In this document: positions 49,263-57,133 of the stretch, in pieces
Position numbering within the stretch: the stretch's first letter is position 1
Layout of the letters: every line of letters begins with the position of its first letter
NCBI RefSeq assembly: GCF_014250675.1
Contig: NZ_JACHTG010000004.1
Coordinates: 807,501 to 871,500 of the forward strand
DNA from: Cetobacterium sp. 8H
Lineage (GTDB): Bacteria > Fusobacteriota > Fusobacteriia > Fusobacteriales > Fusobacteriaceae
Direction of reading: 5' to 3'
DNA: 64,000 nucleotides
The notes under the pieces: generated by a model
What the model was told of the DNA's origin: nothing
Database searches by the model: none
Seen by the model: the letters and a program-made list of their open reading frames with translations, nothing else
Made by a program: the position numbers and the translations under genes

Positions 49263-51650
49263 TTATTTTTTAACTAAAGCATATTTTAAAACATCTGTAA
49301 AATAATCAACATAATTTACAGTAATTCCATTTTTTAGAAAATCAGGAAGTCGATCAAAATCTTTTTTATTGTCTTTAGGAAAGATTAACTCTTTTACTCC
49401 GACTCTTCTAGCAGCAATAGTTTTTTCTCTAACACCACCAATAGGTAAAATTTTACCTGTTAGAGTAAGTTCTCCAGTCATTGCGATTCCTTTTTTTACA
49501 GGCGTATTTAAAGCTAGAGAATAAAGCGCTAAAGCCATTGTTATTCCAGCAGAAGGACCATCTTTTGGTGTAGCTCCTTCGGGAACATGTAAATGAATTT
49601 TATTTTTCTCAAAGTATTCTTTAATTTCAATAGGAAGATTTTTATCTTTAGATAGAAGTGAACGAATATAAGAATATGCAATTTCAGCAGATTCTCTCAT
49701 TACATCTCCAAGTTGTCCAGTTAATTTAAGACCACCTTCCTTGTTACTAATACTAACAGCTTCTATATATAGTGTAGCACCACCCATCGATGTCCAAGCT
49801 AAACCTAAAGTTACTCCAGGGCTTTCTTTTTGGTAAAGCTCTTCGGTAATGAAAAAAGGGACACCTAAATAAGACTCAATATTCTTTTCACTGATTCTAA
49901 CTTTCTCTTTATTTCCTTCAGCAATTTTTAGGTTTACTTTTCTCATTATTTTTCTAATACACTTATCTAAAGTTCTAACTCCAGCTTCACGTGCATACTT
50001 ATCAATAATAAATTTTAAAGCATTTTTACTTATTGAGATTTCATTATTATTTAAAGCATGAGCTTTCAGTTGCTGAGGTATTAAGTATTTTAATGCAATT
50101 TGTAATTTTTCTTCTAAAATATAACCAGAAAGATGGATAATTTCCATTCTATCTAATAGAGGTCTAGGGATTGTATCTAATTGGTTAGCAGTTGTAATGA
50201 ACAATATCTTAGATAAGTCATATCTAATATCAAGATAATGATCTAGGAAATCTTTATTTTGTTCAGGATCAAGAACTTCTAAAAGTGCAGAAGCGGGATC
50301 TCCCCTATAACTATTTCCAATTTTATCTATTTCATCAATCATAATAACCGGATTAGATTTTTGAACCAATTTTAAAGATTGAATAATTTTTCCAGGCATA
50401 GCTCCAATATATGTTCTTCTGTGTCCTTTAATTTCAGCTTCATCAATCATACCACCTACAGAAAATCTATAGAACTCTCTATTTAATGATTCAGCAATAG
50501 ATTTACCAATAGATGTTTTACCAACTCCCGGAGGACCAACTAAACAAAGAATAGATCCGTTGACATTACCAGTTTTTATAACAGTACTGACGAATTCTAA
50601 AATATTGTTTTTAATATCTTCTAGCCCGTAATGGTCTCTATCCAAAATTGTTTTAGCTTTTTTTATATCGAGTCGATCCTTTGAAAATACTCCCCAAGGA
50701 AGCTCGACAATAGATTCAATATATGTTCTAGCTACATGGTATTCTGGTGAGCCTTGGTCAAGTAGGGATAGTTTTTCTATTTGCTCATTAACAACTTTTT
50801 CAGCTTCTGGAGATAAAGTTATATGGCTGATACGTTCTAAAATTTTATCTATAACTGTAGATTTTTCATCTTTTTCTAATCCAAGCTCTTGTTTGATAAG
50901 TTTAAGTTGTTCTCTTAAAAAATATTCTTTTTGTTGTTTACTAACTTTATCTTCTATCTGTTTAGAGATTCTAGCTTGAAGTTGAGAAATTTCTAGCTCA
51001 TTTTTTAGCATTGTAAGTAATCGTTGAGAACGATCAACAATATTAAATTCTTCTAGAAGCTCTTGAAGATCTTTAGCCTCTGCTTTTAACATAGAAGAAA
51101 CAAAATCTATAAAAATTCCGGGATGATCGTACGATGCTTGAGAGACCAAAAGCTTTAATTCTTCTTTTAAAATAGGGTTTACCTCAAAAATTTCTTTTAA
51201 AGATGTCATTATAGCTAGCATATAAGCTTTTAATTCAATGGAAGAATCATCATTTTCTCGATTATATTTAACTTTCCAGCAAATACGCGAGTTACCATTA
51301 ACTACTTTTTTTCTCTTAAAACGTTCAACTCCAAAAACAATAGCTTGAACTGAATCTTGAGATAATGATGTAACTTTATTTATTTTTACAACGGTTCCAA
51401 CTTCATATAAATCAGAATTAAAATAATCAGAATCATCAATATTTTTTGTGAAAACTAAACCAATAAATCCATTATAGTGTTCTTCAGCATCTTGGATAGC
51501 TTTTAGAAAATCTTCACCAGTAAATGCTATAGGAGTTAAAATATTTGGGAATATAGGTCTTATAACAAGAGGTAAAATAGGGATATCCTCAGGAAGTAAA
51601 TCTCTTATATTTACAAGGTCAGTTGAATTACTAGGGTTACTATTACTCAT
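49263..51650 (-). CDS. lon: ATP-dependent protease Lon
   Basis: 795 residues, cytoplasmic AAA+ protease for misfolded and regulatory proteins. Order: N-terminal LON substrate domain (about 20-210), coiled coil, AAA+ module with Walker A GPPGVGKTS and Walker B VIMIDEID, and the C-terminal protease with the catalytic serine in PKDGPSAG and lysine near GGVREKTIAA. ATG at 51650 with AAAGGAGG upstream. No CIRCE element is seen in the 198-nt gap to gnd; its promoter is not obvious to me. Confidence 0.97.
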   Translation of the reverse strand: MSNSNPSNSTDLVNIRDLLPEDIPILPLVIRPIFPNILTPIAFTGEDFLKAIQDAEEHYNGFIGLVFTKNIDDSDYFNSDLYEVGTVVKINKVTSLSQDSVQAIVFGVERFKRKKVVNGNSRICWKVKYNRENDDSSIELKAYMLAIMTSLKEIFEVNPILKEELKLLVSQASYDHPGIFIDFVSSMLKAEAKDLQELLEEFNIVDRSQRLLTMLKNELEISQLQARISKQIEDKVSKQQKEYFLREQLKLIKQELGLEKDEKSTVIDKILERISHITLSPEAEKVVNEQIEKLSLLDQGSPEYHVARTYIESIVELPWGVFSKDRLDIKKAKTILDRDHYGLEDIKNNILEFVSTVIKTGNVNGSILCLVGPPGVGKTSIGKSIAESLNREFYRFSVGGMIDEAEIKGHRRTYIGAMPGKIIQSLKLVQKSNPVIMIDEIDKIGNSYRGDPASALLEVLDPEQNKDFLDHYLDIRYDLSKILFITTANQLDTIPRPLLDRMEIIHLSGYILEEKLQIALKYLIPQQLKAHALNNNEISISKNALKFIIDKYAREAGVRTLDKCIRKIMRKVNLKIAEGNKEKVRISEKNIESYLGVPFFITEELYQKESPGVTLGLAWTSMGGATLYIEAVSISNKEGGLKLTGQLGDVMRESAEIAYSYIRSLLSKDKNLPIEIKEYFEKNKIHLHVPEGATPKDGPSAGITMALALYSLALNTPVKKGIAMTGELTLTGKILPIGGVREKTIAARRVGVKELIFPKDNKKDFDRLPDFLKNGITVNYVDYFTDVLKYALVKK

Positions 51651-51848
51651 AAAAATCCTCCTTTATGCTATTTATCTACCATTAGAGTACATATAAACAT
51701 AGGCATTTCCTTTTATTAAAAAAAAATTATAAAATATTGAAATATATATTTTAAATTACAAAAGGAAGGTATATAAAAAATAAGTAAATGCTTAAAAGCA
51801 CAATTAGAAACTTAAGTTTAAAAAGGATTTTTAAATAGGAGGTTATTG

Positions 51849-52751
51849 ATGAAGATTGGAATAGTTGGTTTGGGAAAAATGGGAGGAAATATTGCTAGAA
51901 AACTTTTGATTAAAAACCATGAAGTTGTAGGTTTTGATGTTGATAAAAAAGCTTTAAATGAGATAAAAAAGTTAGGTGGGGTTGTAACTGATAGTTTAGG
52001 AGAGTTTATAGAGAGATTAAATACACATAAAAATCCTGTAGTTTGGGTAATGTTACCATCAGGAAAAATAACAAATGGAACCTTGATGCTATTGAAAGAT
52101 AAGCTTAAAAAAGGAAGTATAATTATTGATGCTGGAAATTCAAATTATAAAGATAGCATAGAAAATAGTGAAAAAGTAAAAAGTAAGAATTTAAACTGGT
52201 TGGATATAGGAACTAGTGGTGGAGTGCTAGGGTTTGAACGAGGATATTGCTTCATGGTTGGTGGGGATGAAGAAGCATACACTTATATCTTACCAATATT
52301 AAAAGATCTTTCTAAAAAAGATGGCTATGAATACATTGGAAAATCAGGCAGTGGACATTTTGTTAAAATGATTCATAACGGAATCGAGTATGGAATGATG
52401 CAAGCATATGCTGAAGGATTTGAAATATTAGAAAAAAATAGTAAATATGAGTTGGATTTATCAAAAATAGCAAATCTTTGGCAGAATGGAAGTATAATAG
52501 AATCTTTGCTTTTAGATATTAGTAAGGATATATTTAAAGAAGATCCTAAACTTGAAAATATAAAAGGTTATGTAGAAGACTCGGGAGAGGGGCGTTGGAC
52601 TGTTGAAGAAGCGATATCAGAAAGAGTATCTTCACCAGTTATAACTATGGCATTAATGCAAAGATTTAGATCAAGACAAGAAGAGTCATTTTCAGATAAA
52701 GTTATTGCAAAAATGAGAAAAGAATTTGGAGGTCATAGTGTTAAAAGTTGA
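51849..52751 (+). CDS. gnd: 6-phosphogluconate dehydrogenase, short (GndA/type 2) form
   Basis: Decarboxylates 6-phosphogluconate to ribulose 5-phosphate with reduction of NAD(P). 300 residues, against about 470 for the long form; the short form lacks the duplicated C-terminal helical part. GLGKMGGN (7-14), the GTSGGVLGFERGYCFMVGG segment and the catalytic KMIHNGIEYGMMQ are present. ATG 51849 follows AGGAGG by 6 nt. First gene of the oxidative pentose phosphate cluster; overlaps zwf by 14 nt. Confidence 0.95.
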   Translation: MKIGIVGLGKMGGNIARKLLIKNHEVVGFDVDKKALNEIKKLGGVVTDSLGEFIERLNTHKNPVVWVMLPSGKITNGTLMLLKDKLKKGSIIIDAGNSNYKDSIENSEKVKSKNLNWLDIGTSGGVLGFERGYCFMVGGDEEAYTYILPILKDLSKKDGYEYIGKSGSGHFVKMIHNGIEYGMMQAYAEGFEILEKNSKYELDLSKIANLWQNGSIIESLLLDISKDIFKEDPKLENIKGYVEDSGEGRWTVEEAISERVSSPVITMALMQRFRSRQEESFSDKVIAKMRKEFGGHSVKS

Positions 52752-54267
52752 TATGAATGAATTTTGTAGCTATGAATTAGATGAGAATAAAATATCAGAA
52801 TTTATTTTTATTATTTTTGGTGGAATGGGAGATTTAAGTACGAAAAAGATAATTCCATCTCTTTATAATCTGTTTAAAAAAAGTAGATTAAAAAAAGATT
52901 TTAAAATTGTTTTACATGGAAGAACAAAAAGATCAAATGAGATGTGTTTTGAAATAATAAAAAAAAATTTAATAGAGTTAGAAAAAGAAAATTTTGATGA
53001 TAAATTATTTGAAATATTCTATCAAAAATTTAGCTATTACAGTGAAAATATAGAAGAACCAGAAAATTGTAAAATATTGAATGGTGTTATAAACGAATTT
53101 AGAAACAGCTCTAAAAATGAAAAACAGATAGTTTTTTATCTGTCAGTACCACCAGATTTAGTTTTAAAAACATTGAAAATAATTGAAAATACGGATGTAT
53201 TCGAAACAGAAATAAATAAAAAAATAGTTATGGAAAAACCATTTGGAACAGATTATAATTCAGCAAAAAATTTAAACAAAGAGTTAGAAAAAAAATTTAA
53301 AGAAAATGAGATATATAGAATTGACCATTACTTAGGAAAAGAAACTGTTCAAAATATTTTATTTTTTAGATTTGGAAATTTAATATTAGAACCAATATGG
53401 AAAAGAGAATATATTGATCATGTTCAAATAACAATTTCAGAAACAATAGGTATAGAAAATAGAGGAGAATTTTATGATAAAAATGGAATTATAAAAGATA
53501 TAATTCAAAATCATATGTTACAAATTTTGAGTATAATTTGTATGGAGTATCCAATAAGTTTTAATCCAGATTCGATTAGGGATGAAAAACTAAAAATTTT
53601 TAAAAGTATAAAAAAAATAGAAAAAAAGGATATTGAAAAAAATATTGTATTAGGTCAGTATAGGAAAGGGAAAGTTTTAGGAAAAGATGTCGTGAGTTAT
53701 TTAGAAGAAAAAAATATACAACAGGATTCAAAAACGCCAACATTTTTTTCAGGTAAAGTATTCATAGAAAATTGGAGATGGTCAGGTGTTCCATTTTATT
53801 TGAGGGCTGGAAAAAGATTGAAAGAGAAAGTGACTGAGGTTGTTATAATTTTTAAAAATCCTCCTTTAAATTTATTTGGAAATAGCTGTTCAAAAATTCT
53901 TCCTAATAAAGTTATATTTACAATACAGCCCGAAGAAAAGATAGAGATAACTATGAATGTGAAATATCCTGGAGATAAAAATTATCCTCATCCTATAAAA
54001 TTGACTTTTGATTACTCTAATTTGAAAAATAATACATATTTGAGTGCTTATGAAAGGTTAATTTTAGATATATTAAGAGGAGATTCAACTCTTTTTGCAA
54101 GAGAAGATGAAATAGAAAGTATGTGGAAGGTAGTAGAACCTATAATAGAAGCTACTGGAAATAATTTTCAAATTCAAGAGTATTTTTCTGGAAGTTGGGG
54201 ACCAGAAGCTAGTGATATGTTAATAGAAAATGACGAAAGAAGGTGGATTAGATATGAGGATAGTTAA
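52738..54267 (+). CDS. zwf: glucose-6-phosphate 1-dehydrogenase
   Basis: 509 residues; oxidises glucose 6-phosphate to the lactone, yielding NADPH. FGGMGDLSTKK is the nucleotide loop (a G for the usual A/S in GASGDL), EKPFG and the active-site RIDHYLGKE are intact. The GTG at 52738 is 5 nt after GGAGG; an ATG at 52753 is the alternative. The ribosome site and first 14 nt lie in gnd, and the last 14 nt overlap pgl. Confidence 0.95.
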   Translation: MLKVDMNEFCSYELDENKISEFIFIIFGGMGDLSTKKIIPSLYNLFKKSRLKKDFKIVLHGRTKRSNEMCFEIIKKNLIELEKENFDDKLFEIFYQKFSYYSENIEEPENCKILNGVINEFRNSSKNEKQIVFYLSVPPDLVLKTLKIIENTDVFETEINKKIVMEKPFGTDYNSAKNLNKELEKKFKENEIYRIDHYLGKETVQNILFFRFGNLILEPIWKREYIDHVQITISETIGIENRGEFYDKNGIIKDIIQNHMLQILSIICMEYPISFNPDSIRDEKLKIFKSIKKIEKKDIEKNIVLGQYRKGKVLGKDVVSYLEEKNIQQDSKTPTFFSGKVFIENWRWSGVPFYLRAGKRLKEKVTEVVIIFKNPPLNLFGNSCSKILPNKVIFTIQPEEKIEITMNVKYPGDKNYPHPIKLTFDYSNLKNNTYLSAYERLILDILRGDSTLFAREDEIESMWKVVEPIIEATGNNFQIQEYFSGSWGPEASDMLIENDERRWIRYEDS

Positions 54268-54904
54268 AGTTTCTAAAAAAAGCGATTTATTTAAAAAAGC
54301 AGTAGATATTTTTAAAGAGTCATCATATGGGAAAAGCGTTGTAAATGTAGCATTTTCAGGTGGGAAAACTCCAAAAGAGTTTTTTAAAAGATTATCAAAA
54401 GAGGATATAGATTGGAGTAAAATAAATATATTTTTAGTTGATGAGAGATTTGTTCCTTTAAATAGTCAAGATAGTAACTATAATCTTCTTAAAAAAAATC
54501 TTTTAGATAAGATAGAGATTCCAGAAAAAAATATTCATAGAATAGAAATATTAAAAACACCACTAGATTCAAAAATTGATTATGAAAAAAAATTAATAAA
54601 ATATTTTAAAGGGAATATAAAATTTGATTTAGTATACTTAGGAATAGGAGATGATGGTCATACAGCTTCTATTTTTGATATGGATGATGTAAACGTAGAA
54701 GACCCAACACTGATAACAGAAAGCTCTAAGTATCCACATAAAAGAATAACTTTGAGTATGGACACTATAAATAAAGCTGAAAAAAAAATAATAATAGCGA
54801 CAAAAGAAAAAATAAAAGTATTAGAAGATATATTTTTATTTAAATACCCAGCTTTTTTTGTAGAAGATCCAATTATATTAATAGAAAATGAACCAGTATT
54901 ATAA
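54254..54904 (+). CDS. pgl: 6-phosphogluconolactonase
   Basis: 216 residues, DevB type, hydrolyses the lactone made by Zwf. FSGGKTPKEFF, LVDERFVP with NSQDSNY, and GIGDDGHTASIF are the family motifs. ATG at 54254, with AGGTGG 7 nt upstream inside zwf. It completes the gnd-zwf-pgl set. Confidence 0.95.
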   Translation: MRIVKVSKKSDLFKKAVDIFKESSYGKSVVNVAFSGGKTPKEFFKRLSKEDIDWSKINIFLVDERFVPLNSQDSNYNLLKKNLLDKIEIPEKNIHRIEILKTPLDSKIDYEKKLIKYFKGNIKFDLVYLGIGDDGHTASIFDMDDVNVEDPTLITESSKYPHKRITLSMDTINKAEKKIIIATKEKIKVLEDIFLFKYPAFFVEDPIILIENEPVL

Positions 54905-54929
54905 AAAGGTGGAGTTTTCCACCTTTTTT
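54903..54929. terminator. terminator after pgl
   Basis: 11-bp stem AAAAAGGTGGA (54903-54913) with TCCACCTTTTT (54918-54928). It can also serve the converging gene on the minus strand. Confidence 0.9.
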
Positions 54930-54934
54930 GTTTG

Positions 54935-55540
54935 CTAAATATCTTTTGAGTAAATATTTTCGGCTATTTTTTTAAATCCTATTTTCTCTACATAATCTTG
55001 ATGAGCTTTGGTAGGAGCTATTTGTATAATTTTATTATAACCAAGATTTTTAAAGAAAGAGATATTATGAATAAAAAGATATTTCCCAAATTTAAAGTCT
55101 CTAAATTTGTCTACTACGTAGTCTACTTGAATAGTAATTTCTTCATGATTTTCATTCCAACCAATAATTCCAACAGTAGAGTTATTTCTAATCAAATAAT
55201 AAATCTTATCCATATCATCGAAAGATATTTTAGAAAAAAAATACTCTAAATCATTATAATTTTGATGGAGAAAAAATTTAAAATATTCACTCTCTTTATC
55301 GGCTAGAACTAGTTTAAAATCCTCTTTAGTAAGATAAAGTTGTTTTAAATAATATAGATTTAAAACAGCAATACCTAGATTTAAAAAAGTTGTGGCTATA
55401 GAGTGTATCATAATACCATATATAGCAAAAAGTAGGCATCCTAAAGTGTTGACCCAACGAAGCTTAATTATGGATGTCATGGCTAAAGAAATAAAAATTA
55501 CAACTGAAGCTATAATACCAAAAATTTCAATTAAATTCAT
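54935..55540 (-). CDS. YgjV-like membrane domain fused to a GNAT acetyltransferase domain
   Basis: 201 residues. Residues about 4-70 form three hydrophobic segments resembling the YgjV/inner membrane family (TLGCLLFAIYGIMIHS). Residues about 75-201 look like a GNAT fold: a VDYVVDKFRDFKFGKYLF stretch in place of motif A, then NLGYNKIIQIAP and the closing YVEKIGFKKI, the usual end of GNAT proteins. That predicts an acetyltransferase held at the inner face of the membrane. RBS AGGAGG. It follows the secreted protein gene on the same strand after 20 nt. Substrate unknown; GNAT assignment is by pattern. Confidence 0.82.
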   Translation of the reverse strand: MNLIEIFGIIASVVIFISLAMTSIIKLRWVNTLGCLLFAIYGIMIHSIATTFLNLGIAVLNLYYLKQLYLTKEDFKLVLADKESEYFKFFLHQNYNDLEYFFSKISFDDMDKIYYLIRNNSTVGIIGWNENHEEITIQVDYVVDKFRDFKFGKYLFIHNISFFKNLGYNKIIQIAPTKAHQDYVEKIGFKKIAENIYSKDI

Positions 55541-55560
55541 AGATACCTCCTAAATACTAT

Positions 55561-56004
55561 TTAGAAAAAATTACTTATAAGATTTACAAAGTCAGAGGTT
55601 ATTTTTTGTTCTCTAGTCAAAGTATCTCTAAAATTTCCACTAAAATTATATCCATTTACTCTGTTTGGGTAGTATAAAAAATCGTTAATAAAATATTTTA
55701 AAGGGTCATTGTAGTTTCTGTAAGCGGGTAGAGTGGCGATTTCTTTATGATATTTTTCAAAGGCTTTTCTCAAACGTTTCTCTTCTTTTAATTGATCTTT
55801 GTAAAATTTTTCTAATCGTTTTCTATCTTTATGTTTAAAGCTTGGATGTAAGTCTAACCAGTCATCAAAATCTGTTCTATTGTATCCCCAATTATCTTCT
55901 TGATTAAAATTTTTATGATGCTTATTCCCTTTGTTTGGGTTTGCAAATAAAACAGAAGATATTAAAGTTGTAAAAATAAAAATAAAACTCAAAATTCTTT
56001 TCAT
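55561..56004 (-). CDS. small secreted protein of unknown function
   Basis: 147 residues with a clear signal peptide (about 1-20, cleavage after LFA). The mature part is highly charged, rich in Lys, Asp, Phe and Tyr, with a helical KDRKRLEKFYKDQLKEEKR stretch. I recognise no family. ATG with AGGAG upstream. It leads the unit with the membrane-GNAT gene and is transcribed divergently from the thioredoxin-like gene. Confidence 0.78.
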   Translation of the reverse strand: MKRILSFIFIFTTLISSVLFANPNKGNKHHKNFNQEDNWGYNRTDFDDWLDLHPSFKHKDRKRLEKFYKDQLKEEKRLRKAFEKYHKEIATLPAYRNYNDPLKYFINDFLYYPNRVNGYNFSGNFRDTLTREQKITSDFVNLISNFF

Positions 56005-56039
56005 TGTTTATTCTCCTAATTTTAATAATAATATTGAGT

Positions 56040-56068
56040 ATTATACCTTGATTTTTAGAAAAATTAAA
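56040..56068 (-). promoter_or_regulatory. promoter of the secreted protein gene
   Basis: Minus strand: weak -35 TTTAAT (56063-56068), spacer 17, -10 TATAAT (56040-56045). Confidence 0.42.
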
Positions 56069-56090
56069 GTAAAAGAAAAATTAAAAATTC

Positions 56091-56119
56091 TTGACTTTTT
56101 TACTAAATTTTTATATCAT
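56091..56119 (+). promoter_or_regulatory. promoter of the thioredoxin-like gene
   Basis: -35 TTGACT (56091-56096), spacer 17, -10 TATCAT (56114-56119). Confidence 0.7.
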
Positions 56120-56158
56120 CTAATTATACTAAAAAAGTATTTTATGATGGAGGTTTTT

Positions 56159-56422
56159 ATGAAAATAATGTTATTTACAACACCAACTTGTCAATATTGT
56201 GGGCCAGCTAAAGAATTACTAGCAGATACAGAAGGTGTAGAGATTATAAACGCTTTAGAAAATCAAGATTTAGCAGGAATGTACGGGATTAGATCTGTAC
56301 CATCTTTAGTAGTAGAAAAATGTAGTGGAACAAATGTATTTGTAGGACTAGATCAAATAGCGAAATATATTGATGAAAGTGAAAATACATCTGGTGGATG
56401 TGGATGTAACTGCGGACATTAA
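56159..56422 (+). CDS. thioredoxin/glutaredoxin-like protein with cysteine tail
   Basis: 87 residues. Active site C11-Q-Y-C14 near the N-terminus and the cis-proline loop RSVPSLV make a small thioredoxin fold close to NrdH or glutaredoxin-3. It ends in a GGCGCNCGH tail, three extra cysteines and a histidine that could bind a metal or act as an internal redox relay. ATG 56159 has TGGAGG 6 nt upstream; the longer open frame upstream has no ribosome site. Single gene with its own promoter and terminator. Confidence 0.87.
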   Translation: MKIMLFTTPTCQYCGPAKELLADTEGVEIINALENQDLAGMYGIRSVPSLVVEKCSGTNVFVGLDQIAKYIDESENTSGGCGCNCGH

Positions 56423-56424
56423 TT

Positions 56425-56452
56425 AAAAAAACACTCGAAAGAGTGTTTTTTT
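56425..56452 (+). terminator. terminator after the thioredoxin-like gene
   Basis: 12-bp stem around ACACTC-GAAA-GAGTGT extended by A/T runs, with T tract. Confidence 0.93.
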
Positions 56453-56457
56453 ATTTG

Positions 56458-56486
56458 TTTATATATTTTAAAAAATAAAGTATAAT
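56458..56486 (+). promoter_or_regulatory. promoter of the antiporter unit
   Basis: -10 TATAAT at 56481-56486 and weak -35 TTTATA at 56458-56463, spacer 17. Confidence 0.45.
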
Positions 56487-56547
56487 ATTGGGACAATATT
56501 TAAAGGAGAGATCCTAAAATAAAAGAAGAAAATACAGAGGTGGAAAA

Positions 56548-56910
56548 ATGAAAAAAAAGATTTTTTTATTTCTTCTTTTTTTTATAATTTCCATCTTTGG
56601 AAATTTGAAAGAGGATATAAAACAAACAAAACATATCTACATTTCAATTGATCATGAAATAAAAGAAAAAAAATCTGAAAGAGATATTAAATATATAAAT
56701 TTTAATCATTCTGAATTAAAATCTATTTCAACAAGAAACAATAATAAAAATACTAATGGTATTGATGATGAAGAATTTCATTTGTTTAATTTTGATTTTA
56801 CTCCAATTATAAAAATTGACTTAGAAAAAAAAATCATCATAAATAAATATTTAAAAATACTACGTATAGGTATATTGGAAAGATATGCTCAAAGGGTTTT
56901 AAGAATTTAA
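56548..56910 (+). CDS. small secreted or anchored protein of unknown function
   Basis: 120 residues with an N-terminal hydrophobic signal (KKKIFLFLLFFIISIFG) and a low-complexity Lys/Asn/Ile-rich remainder. No known family. RBS AGAGGTGG. It starts the unit that leads to the antiporter. Its stop is 4 nt before a hairpin that masks the next ribosome site, so its translation may control the next gene. Possibly rapidly evolving; I would not rule out that only its translation matters. Confidence 0.6.
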   Translation: MKKKIFLFLLFFIISIFGNLKEDIKQTKHIYISIDHEIKEKKSERDIKYINFNHSELKSISTRNNNKNTNGIDDEEFHLFNFDFTPIIKIDLEKKIIINKYLKILRIGILERYAQRVLRI

Positions 56911-56913
56911 AAA

Positions 56914-56949
56914 CTTCCAAATTTAAATTATTTTAAATAAAATTGGAGG
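56914..56949 (+). promoter_or_regulatory. hairpin masking the ribosome site of the 54-aa gene
   Basis: CTTCCAAATTT (56914-56924) pairs with AAAATTGGAGG (56939-56949), with one G-U pair and one mismatch. The GGAGG is the ribosome site of the next gene. Confidence 0.55.
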
Positions 56950-56954
56950 TTAAG

Positions 56955-57119
56955 ATGAAAAGACTATTGTTAGACGAAGAAAATGAAATATTAAAAAAAG
57001 AAGAAAGTTATAGTGATAAAATTTTAAAAGTTCTATTTTTAACATTATTTGTAGGGTCATATTTAGTATTGGTTGGAGCGACAACATATGGATTACTTTT
57101 ACATTTTTTTAACAATTAG
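56955..57119 (+). CDS. 54-residue single-span membrane protein
   Basis: Short gene: ATG at 56955, stop at 57117-57119. The N-terminal half is charged (KRLLLDEENEILKKEESYS) and residues about 25-52 are one membrane helix ending LLLHFFNN. TTGGAGG lies 5 nt before ATG. It ends 14 nt before the antiporter start, which suggests a regulatory or accessory subunit of that transporter. No homologue is known to me. Confidence 0.75.
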   Translation: MKRLLLDEENEILKKEESYSDKILKVLFLTLFVGSYLVLVGATTYGLLLHFFNN

Positions 57120-57133
57120 AAGGCAGGTAGAAG

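Noticed and set aside
51651-51848. CIRCE or other heat-shock operator before lon
   Set aside because: No TTAGCACTC/GAGTGCTAA repeat is found in the gap.
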